Shown here: positions 57,543 to 64,000 of the stretch, piece by piece
Layout: every line of letters starts with the position of its first letter
Position numbering within the stretch: the stretch's first letter is position 1
Assembly (NCBI RefSeq): GCF_000420085.1
Contig: NZ_ATUG01000001.1
Span: 620,001-684,000 of the forward strand
Source of the DNA: Desulfospira joergensenii DSM 10085
GTDB taxonomy: Bacteria > Desulfobacterota > Desulfobacteria > Desulfobacterales > Desulfobacteraceae
Reading direction: 5' to 3'
Length of the DNA stretch: 64,000 nt
Notes under the pieces: model-generated
Told to the model about the DNA's origin: nothing
Database searches by the model: none
The model's input: the letters and a program-made list of their open reading frames with translations, nothing else
Program-made: the position numbers and the translations under genes

Positions 57543-58145
57543 GAATTCTTTTTTGATGGATTGATAAACCTTTTTTACTAAATTCTTAAGTTCCTCCGGG
57601 GTTCCCCGGTTCTCAACCACGTAATCGGATCGTCTGATCTTTTCCGACTGGGTCATCTGGAGCTCCAGGATCCCGGCGGCATCGGCCCGGGACACCCCGT
57701 CTCTTCGGGCAATTCTGGCCGTTAGATCCCCTTCATCCCCGGCCACGGTGACCACGGCGTCAAAGAGATGCTCCAGGCCCAGCTCAAACAAGAGGGGCAC
57801 CTCGGCGGCACAGGCCGGTTCCCGGGGATATTGGGCCGCCTCCATTTGGGAAAAAAGTTCATCCAGGATAATGGGATGAAGCAGGGCCTCCAGACCCTTT
57901 CGCAGATCCGGCCGGGCCACCATGATATTTCGCAGCCTGGGCCGGTCCAGTCTTTTATCTTCAAGAACCATATCCCGGCCGAAGAGTTCAAGAATTTTAG
58001 TGTAGGCCTTCTGACCCGGTTCGGTCACCTGCCGGGCAATCTGATCGCAGTCCAGGGTCACCAGACCCAGATCTTTGAAGATCCCGCATACCAGGCTTTT
58101 TCCCGATCCTGCAGATCCGGTCACCCCTATTTTAATTATCTTCAC
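57525..58145 (-). CDS. coaE: Dephospho-CoA kinase
   Basis: Last step of coenzyme A synthesis: phosphorylates dephospho-CoA at the 3' ribose. 206 residues from the GTG at 58145 (GGATGGA 8 bases upstream), which is the normal family length. [20 protein letters not shown] is the P-loop, followed by [20 protein letters not shown] and [16 protein letters not shown] much longer frame to 58259 adds residues not seen in the family. It is read before rho. Confidence 0.93.
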   Translation of the reverse strand: MKIIKIGVTGSAGSGKSLVCGIFKDLGLVTLDCDQIARQVTEPGQKAYTKILELFGRDMVLEDKRLDRPRLRNIMVARPDLRKGLEALLHPIILDELFSQMEAAQYPREPACAAEVPLLFELGLEHLFDAVVTVAGDEGDLTARIARRDGVSRADAAGILELQMTQSEKIRRSDYVVENRGTPEELKNLVKKVYQSIKKEFLTKNK

Positions 58146-58297
58146 GATATTTCCATCCCGGAGTCTCAATATCATTTTCCGATTCGACCTGCCGGCCTCC
58201 CCGGCGCTCATTGACTTATACCCCCCTGTTGTGCTACTTTGCAACCCCGTTTTTGACAAGCAATTTTAACCATATACAGCGGAAAGGAATACCAGCA

Positions 58298-58717
58298 ATG
58301 GAAAGAACATTATCCATCATTAAACCCGACGGCGTCGGGAAGAACATCATCGGCGAGGTCATCAGACGTTTTGAAACCAACGGCATCAAAATCGCCGCCA
58401 TGAAGATGATCCACCTGACCAAACCCCAGGCAGAAGGTTTTTATGCCGTTCACAAAGAACGCCCTTTTTTCGGCAGCCTTACGGATTTCATGACCTCCGG
58501 CCCCATCGTTGTCATGGTCCTTCAAGGGGAGGATGTCATCGCCAAAAACCGAAAACTCATGGGCGCCACCAATTTCAAGGAAGCTGAAGAAGGCACCATC
58601 AGAAAAGAATTTGCCACGGATATTGAAAAAAACGTGGTTCACGGATCCGATGCCCCTGAGACGGCTGCCTTTGAAATCGGCTACTTCTTTAACGACCTGG
58701 AGATCCAGAACCGGTAA
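58298..58717 (+). CDS. ndk: Nucleoside diphosphate kinase
   Basis: Balances NTP and NDP pools using a phospho-His intermediate. 139 residues. [20 protein letters not shown] start, [15 protein letters not shown], and the active His in [18 protein letters not shown] at 58298 has GGAAAGGAA. A frame up to 58211 is the leader. A strong terminator follows. Confidence 0.97.
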   Translation: MERTLSIIKPDGVGKNIIGEVIRRFETNGIKIAAMKMIHLTKPQAEGFYAVHKERPFFGSLTDFMTSGPIVVMVLQGEDVIAKNRKLMGATNFKEAEEGTIRKEFATDIEKNVVHGSDAPETAAFEIGYFFNDLEIQNR

Positions 58718-58758
58718 GTCTTTCCGGCCTGCCTGAAAAATCCCGGATGAAATTTCAA

Positions 58759-58792
58759 GGCCCCGGCATTCCCTGCCGGGGCCTTTGTTTTG
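58759..58792 (+). terminator. Rho-independent terminator after ndk
   Basis: Perfect stem GGCCCCGGCA/TGCCGGGGCC (58759-58768, 58774-58783) and then TTTGTTTT. Confidence 0.88.
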
Positions 58793-58851
58793 AATCAACC
58801 CTGGTTTGACCTTCCGGCAAATCCCCGTTTTCAAATTTCTTATGGCAGAAC

Positions 58852-59295
58852 TCAGGGTTCCAGCAGCTTGAATCCGGAGTCCTGGTCCATTTTCCGTATC
58901 CCGGAGGAATCCACAAGCTCCTGGATGACCACTTCCATGTAAAGCCATACCTTAACCCCGTTCCGGATACATCCGACCCGGACATCGGGTCCCCGGCCGC
59001 AGGCCATGTGCATGTGGAGGATGGGGCTGCCCTCTTCATCCGGAAAAATGGTGCCCGTGCCCATGATTTCGTGAACATCGTCCAGGACCTGAAGCTGGGT
59101 AATGATGGGCCGCTGATCTCCCTTTTCCGGCCCGGCCACCAGCACGCTTTCCCGGTCTGCCCCGCCCAGAGCAATCACGGATGCCGTCTGAATTCCCTTT
59201 TCCCGGACAAAGGTCTCAATGGTTTCATGAACCGTTTCTCCCTGTTCCAGTCTCAGTACAAAAACCCTGCCCGGCCGGGCCTGTGAATATCTCAA
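58852..59295 (-). CDS. PPC/DUF296 domain protein
   Basis: A 147-residue single-domain protein of the plant-and-prokaryote conserved (PPC) family. RPGRVFVLRLEQGETVHETI, ALGGADRESVLVAG, and the His-rich metal-like motif ILHMHMACGRGPDVRVGCI, then VWLYMEVVIQEL. Members are thought to bind DNA or metal; the function in bacteria is open. It lies 21 bases downstream of a small ABM-domain gene, so the two may be co-transcribed. Confidence 0.85.
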   Translation of the reverse strand: MRYSQARPGRVFVLRLEQGETVHETIETFVREKGIQTASVIALGGADRESVLVAGPEKGDQRPIITQLQVLDDVHEIMGTGTIFPDEEGSPILHMHMACGRGPDVRVGCIRNGVKVWLYMEVVIQELVDSSGIRKMDQDSGFKLLEP

Positions 59296-59316
59296 ATCTT
59301 TTTTCCCCTATCCCCC

Positions 59317-59607
59317 CTATTGGGCGGATTCATAAATTTCAAACTTTGTATTGGTATCGGTCAGGGCATCAATGCGCTCCTGAAAAGCCCGCCTGCCCTC
59401 GCTGACCAGCCATTTGGACCAGTCTTCCACATCACGCCACCGGCTGATGACCAGATACTCGTCCTTGATGTCCATGCGCCGGAAGGTTTCAGCCCCAAGA
59501 TACCCCTCCTGCTTCACAGCCAGGGCAATGAGCTCTTGGTAGAGGTTTTCCAGAAGCTCCCCTTTTCCGTCAATGACCTTTCTCTTAATCAAAACCGTAA
59601 CCGCCAT
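59317..59607 (-). CDS. Antibiotic biosynthesis monooxygenase (ABM) domain protein
   Basis: A 96-residue ferredoxin-like-fold protein. AVTVLIKRKVIDGKGELLEN starts the fold, GYLGAETFRRMDIKDEYLVI follows, then SRWRDVEDWSKWLVSEGRRA, the typical Trp-containing ABM ending. The ATG at 59607 has GGAGGTGG. Such proteins are small oxygenases or haem-handling enzymes; no specific substrate is visible. It precedes the PPC gene. Confidence 0.88.
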   Translation of the reverse strand: MAVTVLIKRKVIDGKGELLENLYQELIALAVKQEGYLGAETFRRMDIKDEYLVISRWRDVEDWSKWLVSEGRRAFQERIDALTDTNTKFEIYESAQ

Positions 59608-59769
59608 TTCCACCTCCATATAAGTGATAGGCATTTATATAATGAAGGGATTGAAAGCCTTAACTCTTCAAAGTTCTTATTTACCACATTTGCCCGGCAA
59701 GGATCAAACTGAAGGCGACACGGACCTCTTGCTTCTTTTTTCATGCCCCGGCAGATACAGAGATATTTC

Positions 59770-59798
59770 TTGACTCTTCCTGCCATTTGGTGTATAAA
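59770..59798 (+). promoter_or_regulatory. Predicted promoter of tRNA-Gln
   Basis: TTGACT (59770-59775) and TATAAA (59793-59798), exactly 17 bases apart, 19 bases before the tRNA. GC-rich CCCCGG discriminator follows, typical of stable-RNA promoters. Confidence 0.65.
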
Positions 59799-59817
59799 CC
59801 CCGGACATCAATTTTGA

Positions 59818-59891
59818 TGGGTGATCGTCCAATGGCAGGACTACGGACTCTGACTCCGTCAATTAAGGTTCGAATCCTTATCACCCAGCCA
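59818..59891 (+). tRNA. tRNA-Gln (anticodon CTG)
   Basis: 74 bases with encoded CCA. Acceptor TGGGTGA/TCACCCA, D stem GTCC/GGAC, anticodon stem ACGGA/TCCGT with loop CTCTGAC, T stem TAAGG/CCTTA with loop TTCGAAT. Reads CAG. Own promoter and terminator are visible. Confidence 0.97.
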
Positions 59892-59897
59892 TAAAAG

Positions 59898-59936
59898 AAA
59901 GGTTTTCGGTGTTGCCACCGAAAACCTTTTCTATTT
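59898..59936 (+). terminator. Rho-independent terminator after tRNA-Gln
   Basis: Perfect 14-bp stem AAAGGTTTTCGGTG/CACCGAAAACCTTT (59898-59911, 59916-59929) with TTGC loop, then TCTATTTTC. Confidence 0.88.
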
Positions 59937-60014
59937 TCATTGACAATTATCCCTCATTTTCACGAGAACCTCTCTTTAAAACGATCAATAAAAAATTGAC
60001 AATGCAGAAAAAAT

Positions 60015-60026
60015 GTGTATATACAC
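60015..60026. promoter_or_regulatory. Palindrome, likely MarR operator upstream of the regulator
   Basis: GTGTATATACAC is a perfect 12-bp palindrome, 51 bases before the MarR-type start codon. A nearly identical site lies before the next gene (60557-60568). Confidence 0.55.
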
Positions 60027-60077
60027 GTATATGGTTTGTTCATAATCATGACTATAGGAAGGATAGAAATAAAAACA

Positions 60078-60539
60078 ATGAATCCTTTAATCGAAGAACA
60101 GCAAAAAAAAAACATAGCCGCCAAAAGCCCTTGTATCTGCGGCAATTTACGAAGAGCCGGCCGGTTGGTCACAAAAATTTATGATACCCATCTTCAGCCC
60201 ATTGGAATTAAAGTGACTCAGTATACCCTGCTTCTGGCTGTCCAGCGGATCGGACCTGTGACAATCACAAAGCTTGCAGACGAGGTGATCCTCGAGCGCA
60301 CCGCATGCACCCGGAATTTAAAAGTTCTCGAAGGTAAAAATCTTATCCGCTTCCAGCAAGGTCCGGATAAAAGGATGAAACACATCGCACTGACGGCAAA
60401 AGGAGTCGACAAAATTAAGGAGGCATCTCCATTATGGGGACAAGCCCAGAACTTTATATTCCGTGAGGTGGGAGAGGCGCAGTCCCTGGAACTCCTCGAT
60501 GAGTTGACCCGGATTATTTCTTTGTTACGGCCGGAATAA
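60078..60539 (+). CDS. MarR-family transcriptional regulator with N-terminal CxC
   Basis: A 153-residue winged-helix regulator. The DNA-binding region GPVTITKLADEVILERTACT with LKVLEGKNLIRFQQGPDKR and the wing are typical. Cys19 and Cys21 (SPCICGNLRRAG) near the N-terminus could sense oxidants or metals. The ATG at 60078 is the most likely start; upstream ATGs at 60015 and 60048 lie in or after the palindrome. It is followed by a LysE exporter whose promoter carries the matching palindrome, so it likely controls itself and that gene. Confidence 0.88.
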   Translation: MNPLIEEQQKKNIAAKSPCICGNLRRAGRLVTKIYDTHLQPIGIKVTQYTLLLAVQRIGPVTITKLADEVILERTACTRNLKVLEGKNLIRFQQGPDKRMKHIALTAKGVDKIKEASPLWGQAQNFIFREVGEAQSLELLDELTRIISLLRPE

Positions 60540-60556
60540 TTTTTTTATCAAAATAG

Positions 60557-60568
60557 GTGCATATACAC
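60557..60568. promoter_or_regulatory. Palindrome, likely MarR operator upstream of the LysE gene
   Basis: GTGCATATACAC differs by one base from the site before the MarR gene. It lies 41 bases before the LysE start, in an AT-rich gap. Confidence 0.55.
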
Positions 60569-60609
60569 TATTTTATTGCCCAGCAAATTCTGGATACAGG
60601 AGATCAAAC

Positions 60610-61206
60610 ATGCTTGAGAATAAATTTTTTCTATGGTTTGGAATGATGTGCCCTTTAATATTTTCGGCCGGCCCGGCAAATGTAACAATGGCTTCCCTGG
60701 GAGCCCGCTTTGGATTCCTTAAATCTTTGCCCTTCATATCCGGAATCAATCTCATTGTCCTGGCGCACGCATTGCTGATCGGTTTTGGCGCCGGCACATT
60801 TTTGGAAAACTATCCCGGTTTATTCCGATATTTACAATATGCCGGTTCCGCTTATTTACTCTATTTGGCATCTAAATTCTTCCGGTCGTCAAAACTGAAA
60901 GCCAGAGAGATATCAGATACCGTCCCCAATTTTGTAGACGGAATCATCCTACAGCTATTGAACATGAAGGTCGTCACCGTCACCATGGTCATGTTCTCCC
61001 AGTTTTTGGATGCAGGTCTTGAACAAGTTTCCCAGATCACGATGCTTTCAGTAGGATTGGCCTCTTTGACCACCGGTGCCACCATGACCTGGGCTGCCGG
61101 AGGGGCCGGGCTGACCCGCATCTTTGCCTCGAAAAAATCCGTCAGATTACAAGGATATATTTTCGGCAGCATGCTGATCTGTGTATCTGTCTGGATGCTT
61201 CTTTAG
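60610..61206 (+). CDS. LysE-family exporter
   Basis: A 198-residue membrane protein, six predicted helices. MCPLIFSAGPANVTMASLGA near the start is the LysE/RhtB P-loop-like motif with GP-x-N-x-T, followed by FLENYPGLFRYLQYAGSAYL. It exports an amino acid or toxic small molecule. The MarR gene before it and the shared palindrome suggest inducible efflux. The other LysE gene in the window (14559-15191) is of a different branch. Confidence 0.85.
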   Translation: MLENKFFLWFGMMCPLIFSAGPANVTMASLGARFGFLKSLPFISGINLIVLAHALLIGFGAGTFLENYPGLFRYLQYAGSAYLLYLASKFFRSSKLKAREISDTVPNFVDGIILQLLNMKVVTVTMVMFSQFLDAGLEQVSQITMLSVGLASLTTGATMTWAAGGAGLTRIFASKKSVRLQGYIFGSMLICVSVWMLL

Positions 61207-61528
61207 GCCCGAACCCCATTATCCACGGGAAAAGCCCCGTCAATGGGCAAGGCAAGAGTCCGGCTGCATCCCCCCGGGGGGTTATCCGGACGCACCCGAG
61301 GCCAGGATCACGTCCACCCGGGCCTTAAAGGAAACAGGCTCTTTCTTTTCCCTTTCATCCTCCCGGGCCCATGGCCTTAAAGCAAAGAATTTTTCTGTTT
61401 TCAACCTGAAGAAAAAAATTGAAAAAACCGGGAACATGGTTAAATTCTGGATATTATACTATGGTAAAACCCCATTGGCCCGGCTATATGCCCTTTGGAC
61501 GGATCATACCCAGGTTACCCCGAAGAAT
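61207..61528. other. Intergenic region with GC-rich inverted repeat
   Basis: 322 bases. GTCCGG (61258-61263), CCCCCCGGGGGG (61270-61281) and CCGGAC (61286-61291) form a stem-loop after the LysE stop, without T-run. The later part reads open into the next gene, and an earlier start at 61436 cannot be excluded. No promoter was convincing. Confidence 0.45.
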
Positions 61529-62140
61529 ATGAAACAAAACATTCTGATAAAATCGGTTTTCATCCTTTTACTGGCCTTGATTCTGACGGCCGGCGGCTCG
61601 ATTCCTTATCTTTTTGAATCCCCCTCCATTTTGTATAAAACCGGTCTGGATAAATTTCTGCTCAGGACCGGGAAGATCGCGGGCATCGCTGTTGTGATCC
61701 TGATGGTTACCCAACTCTTTTTCATAGCCAATCTTCAATGGCTTACCCCTCTGTTCAAAACCAAGAACCTGTACCGGTACCACAGGATAAACGGACTGAT
61801 TCTCCTGGCCGCAGCCATTGCCCATCCGATCCTGATCCTGGGAGCGGATCATTTTGTCTTTTTCCCTTTGGAATACAGATACTGGCCTGAAATCCTCGGG
61901 CTGTTTCTCCTGGTCTTTTTGGTCTCTTTTGTTCTGATCTCGGTCTGGCGGGGAAAAATGGGAATTTCCTATCCGGCATGGAAGCGGATTCACAGGATCG
62001 GGGCTGTTCTTCTTTTTTTTCTTGTCTTTGTCCATGTGCACAATGTAAGCGAAACCTTTGCAGCCGGAGTTCCCTTTTATTCTCTATGTGCCATGGCTGG
62101 AATTTTCGGCCTGTTGATACTCAAAAAATTTCTCCGCTGA
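61529..62140 (+). CDS. Ferric-reductase-like cytochrome b membrane protein
   Basis: About 203 residues with five to six hydrophobic helices. Paired histidines at helix positions (YHRINGLILLAAAIAHPIL and HRIGAVLLFFLVFVHVHN) look like b-heme ligands, as in the ferric-reductase transmembrane domain or MsrQ family. No flavin or NAD domain is present. It should move electrons across the inner membrane. Located between an exporter and a YceI-type protein; the start at 61529 is chosen as the first ATG before the first helix. Confidence 0.65.
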   Translation: MKQNILIKSVFILLLALILTAGGSIPYLFESPSILYKTGLDKFLLRTGKIAGIAVVILMVTQLFFIANLQWLTPLFKTKNLYRYHRINGLILLAAAIAHPILILGADHFVFFPLEYRYWPEILGLFLLVFLVSFVLISVWRGKMGISYPAWKRIHRIGAVLLFFLVFVHVHNVSETFAAGVPFYSLCAMAGIFGLLILKKFLR

Positions 62141-62256
62141 TCCCTCCCCGCCATGCACACCGGGTTTACATTCCAAAAGCCTGTCTTACTTTGAGTTTAC
62201 CGCCCGGCCAAAAGACTCCGGACGGATTCCTTTACAACAATTCAAGGAGACAATTC

Positions 62257-62844
62257 ATGAAAACTGTACATATTTTCCGAATAATGACACTCATATTTTT
62301 TCTGACGTCCGCGGCGTATGCAAACGAATGGAAATTGGATCCGGATCATTCCGAAGTAAGGTTTAAGATCCGGCATATCCACACCACCATTTCCGGTCAG
62401 TTTCCCGATTTCCAGGGGGAGATATTTTTCAATCCCGAGAAGCTCGATAAATCCAGGTTTGATTTTACCGTCAAGGTCGACAGCGTGAATACCGGCAATG
62501 GAAAACGGGACAATCATCTTCGTTCAAAGGATTTCTTTGATGCTGATTCATACCCAGTGATGACCTTTGCCTCATCCAAAATCATCCGTAAAAGCGAAAA
62601 TATCTATGAGCTTCACGGCGACATGACCATCAGGGGGGTCACCCGGTCCATTCAGATCCCAGTCCTTTTTTTCCCGCCAAAGCCGCATCCGTTTGATAAG
62701 AAAAAACTGGTTGCCGGCTTTGAATCCGGTTTCAGCCTGGCCAGACTGGATTACAATGTGGGGAACGGTAAATTCCTGAAAATGGGAGTGGTGGGTGAAA
62801 ATGTGGATGTTGAGCTTGCCATGGAGGTCTCACGGGAAAAATAG
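62257..62844 (+). CDS. YceI-family periplasmic protein
   Basis: 195 residues with a signal peptide (MKTVHIFRIMTLIFFLTSAA, cut after YAN-type site). The mature lipocalin-like YceI fold shows EWKLDPDHSEVRFKIRHIHT, then NGKRDNHLRSKDFFDADSYP and HGDMTIRGVTRSIQIPV. Members bind polyprenoid lipids in the periplasm. AAGGAGA before the ATG. Upstream frame residues belong to the preceding gene. The pairing of cytochrome b561-like and YceI genes is known in other bacteria. Confidence 0.92.
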   Translation: MKTVHIFRIMTLIFFLTSAAYANEWKLDPDHSEVRFKIRHIHTTISGQFPDFQGEIFFNPEKLDKSRFDFTVKVDSVNTGNGKRDNHLRSKDFFDADSYPVMTFASSKIIRKSENIYELHGDMTIRGVTRSIQIPVLFFPPKPHPFDKKKLVAGFESGFSLARLDYNVGNGKFLKMGVVGENVDVELAMEVSREK

Positions 62845-62905
62845 GAAAATGAAATCTCCGGCATGGGATCCTTGTCACAGGCATGGATAAAGACAAACAA
62901 AACTT

Positions 62906-64000
62906 TTATGTTCCCGTCCGGGTTTCTGCCAGGGAATGGGAAATCTGCGTGGCCAGTTCAACCTCTTCAAGGATGTTCTGCAGAAAAACCTGCATTTCTT
63001 TTGGATTGTGTTGATGAATCAGGGCCAGTTCTGCATTGCCGGATATGCCGCCCAGACGATTTCGAAGGTCATGCAGAATTTCCCCTTTGTTTTCCCTGAC
63101 CGGTATTTCTTCCAAAGCTCCGGTCCCGCGGTTGACATCGATGTTGGGGATTTGTTTTTCGTATCCGGCAACAAGACCGGGCAAGCGGCGGCTCAGCATC
63201 AATTCCAGATCTGTTCCCCTGAACGGTTTGCCCATGTAGTCATCCATTCCGGCGGTAAAACATCTATTGCGGTCTTCAACGGTAATGTGTGCGGTCAGGG
63301 CGATAATGGGAATCTGTGCATTGGGACCGGTCATGCCACGGATTCTTCGAGTGGCCTCATATCCATCCATCCCGGGCATCTGGCAGTCCATCAATATCAA
63401 ATCAAAGGGGTCCTCTCCGGCAAGGGTCACGGCTGACGCCCCGTTATTACAGGCAAATACCTCACAGCCGAAATGGCCGAGGAGATTCTCTGCGACCTCC
63501 CGGTTGATTTCATTATCCTCAACCAGAAGGATCCTTGGCGGGCGCTTCCAGGTAATGCAGGTATCCTTCCCGGCGATGGGAATACTTTGAACCGGATCGA
63601 CCGGTTTGAGGTTCAGATAAAAATAAAACCGGGTTCCCTTGTCCGGGGTGCTCTCCACTTCAAGGGAACCGCCCATGAGTCTGACGATCCTGCTTGCTAT
63701 GGCCAGGCCAAGGCCGGTTCCCCCCTGATTCTGTAAGCTTGACGATCCTGTCTGGTGAAAGGGCTCAAAAATTCTTTCAAGATCTTCCCGGGCCACACCT
63801 TTGCCCGTATCACTCACGGAGAAACAGATGGGAACAGTGCTGCCCGGGGTTTGCTTTCCGCAGAAAACCGAAAGGCATATCTCCCCCTGCCGGGTAAACT
63901 TGAACGCATTGCTCAAAAGATTGTTCAACACCTGGATCAGCCGGAAATGATCACATTCCACTGCTGCCGGGATGTTTTCATCCATCCGGCAGACAAAAGA
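62906..64000 (-). CDS. Hybrid sensor histidine kinase, 3' part (ATPase, receiver, C-terminal H-box-like segment)
   Basis: The frame is open to the right edge of the window; the input domain and the primary His lie outside. Visible: ATPase domain (NNLLSNAFKFTRQGEI, SDTGKGVAREDL, GTGLGLAIASRIVRLMGG), then a receiver with phospho-Asp in LILMDCQMPGMDGYEAT, Lys in DYMGKPF. A last segment of about 60 residues contains ILHDLRNRLGGISGNAELAL, which looks like a DHp H-box rather than an HPt domain. It would give a relay within one chain. YceI is the convergent neighbour. Confidence 0.9.
   Translation of the reverse strand, partial: SFVCRMDENIPAAVECDHFRLIQVLNNLLSNAFKFTRQGEICLSVFCGKQTPGSTVPICFSVSDTGKGVAREDLERIFEPFHQTGSSSLQNQGGTGLGLAIASRIVRLMGGSLEVESTPDKGTRFYFYLNLKPVDPVQSIPIAGKDTCITWKRPPRILLVEDNEINREVAENLLGHFGCEVFACNNGASAVTLAGEDPFDLILMDCQMPGMDGYEATRRIRGMTGPNAQIPIIALTAHITVEDRNRCFTAGMDDYMGKPFRGTDLELMLSRRLPGLVAGYEKQIPNIDVNRGTGALEEIPVRENKGEILHDLRNRLGGISGNAELALIHQHNPKEMQVFLQNILEEVELATQISHSLAETRTGT

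Noticed and set aside
61270..61281. CCCCCCGGGGGG palindrome taken as a terminator
   Set aside because: No T-run follows, so it is listed only as a structure in the intergenic note.

Overview
The window looks like chromosomal DNA of a sulfate-reducing deltaproteobacterium, most likely a member of the Desulfobacterales. The best single clue is a complete Tmc electron-transfer complex (tetraheme cytochrome, DsrK/HdrD-like iron-sulfur protein, cytochrome-b-like membrane subunit, tryptophan-rich protein) at 35.2-38.9 kb. A non-pyrrolysine MttB-family methyltransferase, several PAS sensor kinases and a moderately GC-rich, densely packed gene layout agree with this. No phage, insertion sequence, CRISPR array or rRNA operon was seen. 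There are two tRNA genes, Arg(CCG) and Gln(CTG).

Layout. 0-4.1 kb: end of an ABC sugar or glycerol-phosphate type uptake cluster (permease start, binding protein), a LacI regulator and a divergent metallo-beta-lactamase-fold enzyme. Two near-identical 16-bp operator-like palindromes tie them together. 4.2-10.1 kb: CTP synthase with a translationally coupled trypsin-like protease, GNAT and hydrolase, then a LolA-like protein and enolase. 10.3-16.4 kb: adenylate kinase and a run of small regulatory or zinc-ribbon proteins, a J-domain protein, a tandem ribbon-helix-helix-like protein, an MBL enzyme, a LysE exporter and YbaK. 16.5-25.4 kb: hybrid kinase, rpsU, folC, tRNA-Arg, a glycosyltransferase/methyltransferase pair, and a PAS kinase coupled to a ChaN-type lipoprotein. 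25.7-34.8 kb: YqeY, a thioesterase, ftsK-rnj, and a MocR regulator divergent from an EamA transporter. 34.8-38.9 kb: tmcDCBA plus a lone response regulator. 39.6-43 kb: Lrp regulator, MttB-like methyltransferase, cupin, DUF554 protein.

43-58.1 kb, all on the minus strand, is a core housekeeping block read coaE, rho, rpmE, prfA, prmC, rpsB, tsf, pyrH, frr, uppS, cdsA, dxr, rseP, purL, purQ. It joins translation, nucleotide supply, isoprenoid/phospholipid synthesis and purine synthesis, with many ATGA-type overlaps. 58.3-64 kb: ndk, two small proteins, tRNA-Gln, a MarR-LysE-cytochrome-like-YceI cluster with two matching palindromes, and the 3' part of a hybrid kinase that runs off the window end.

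Most of the window is conserved housekeeping DNA. I did not find a clearly new multigene system. The least explained items are: the LacI-controlled MBL enzyme with its long unassigned N-terminal region; the small-protein cluster at 11.2-13.4 kb; the MttB-cupin pair; the PAS kinase-ChaN coupling; the kinase with an H-box-like segment after its receiver; several structured leaders and intergenic hairpins; and three possible very short reading frames or remnants.
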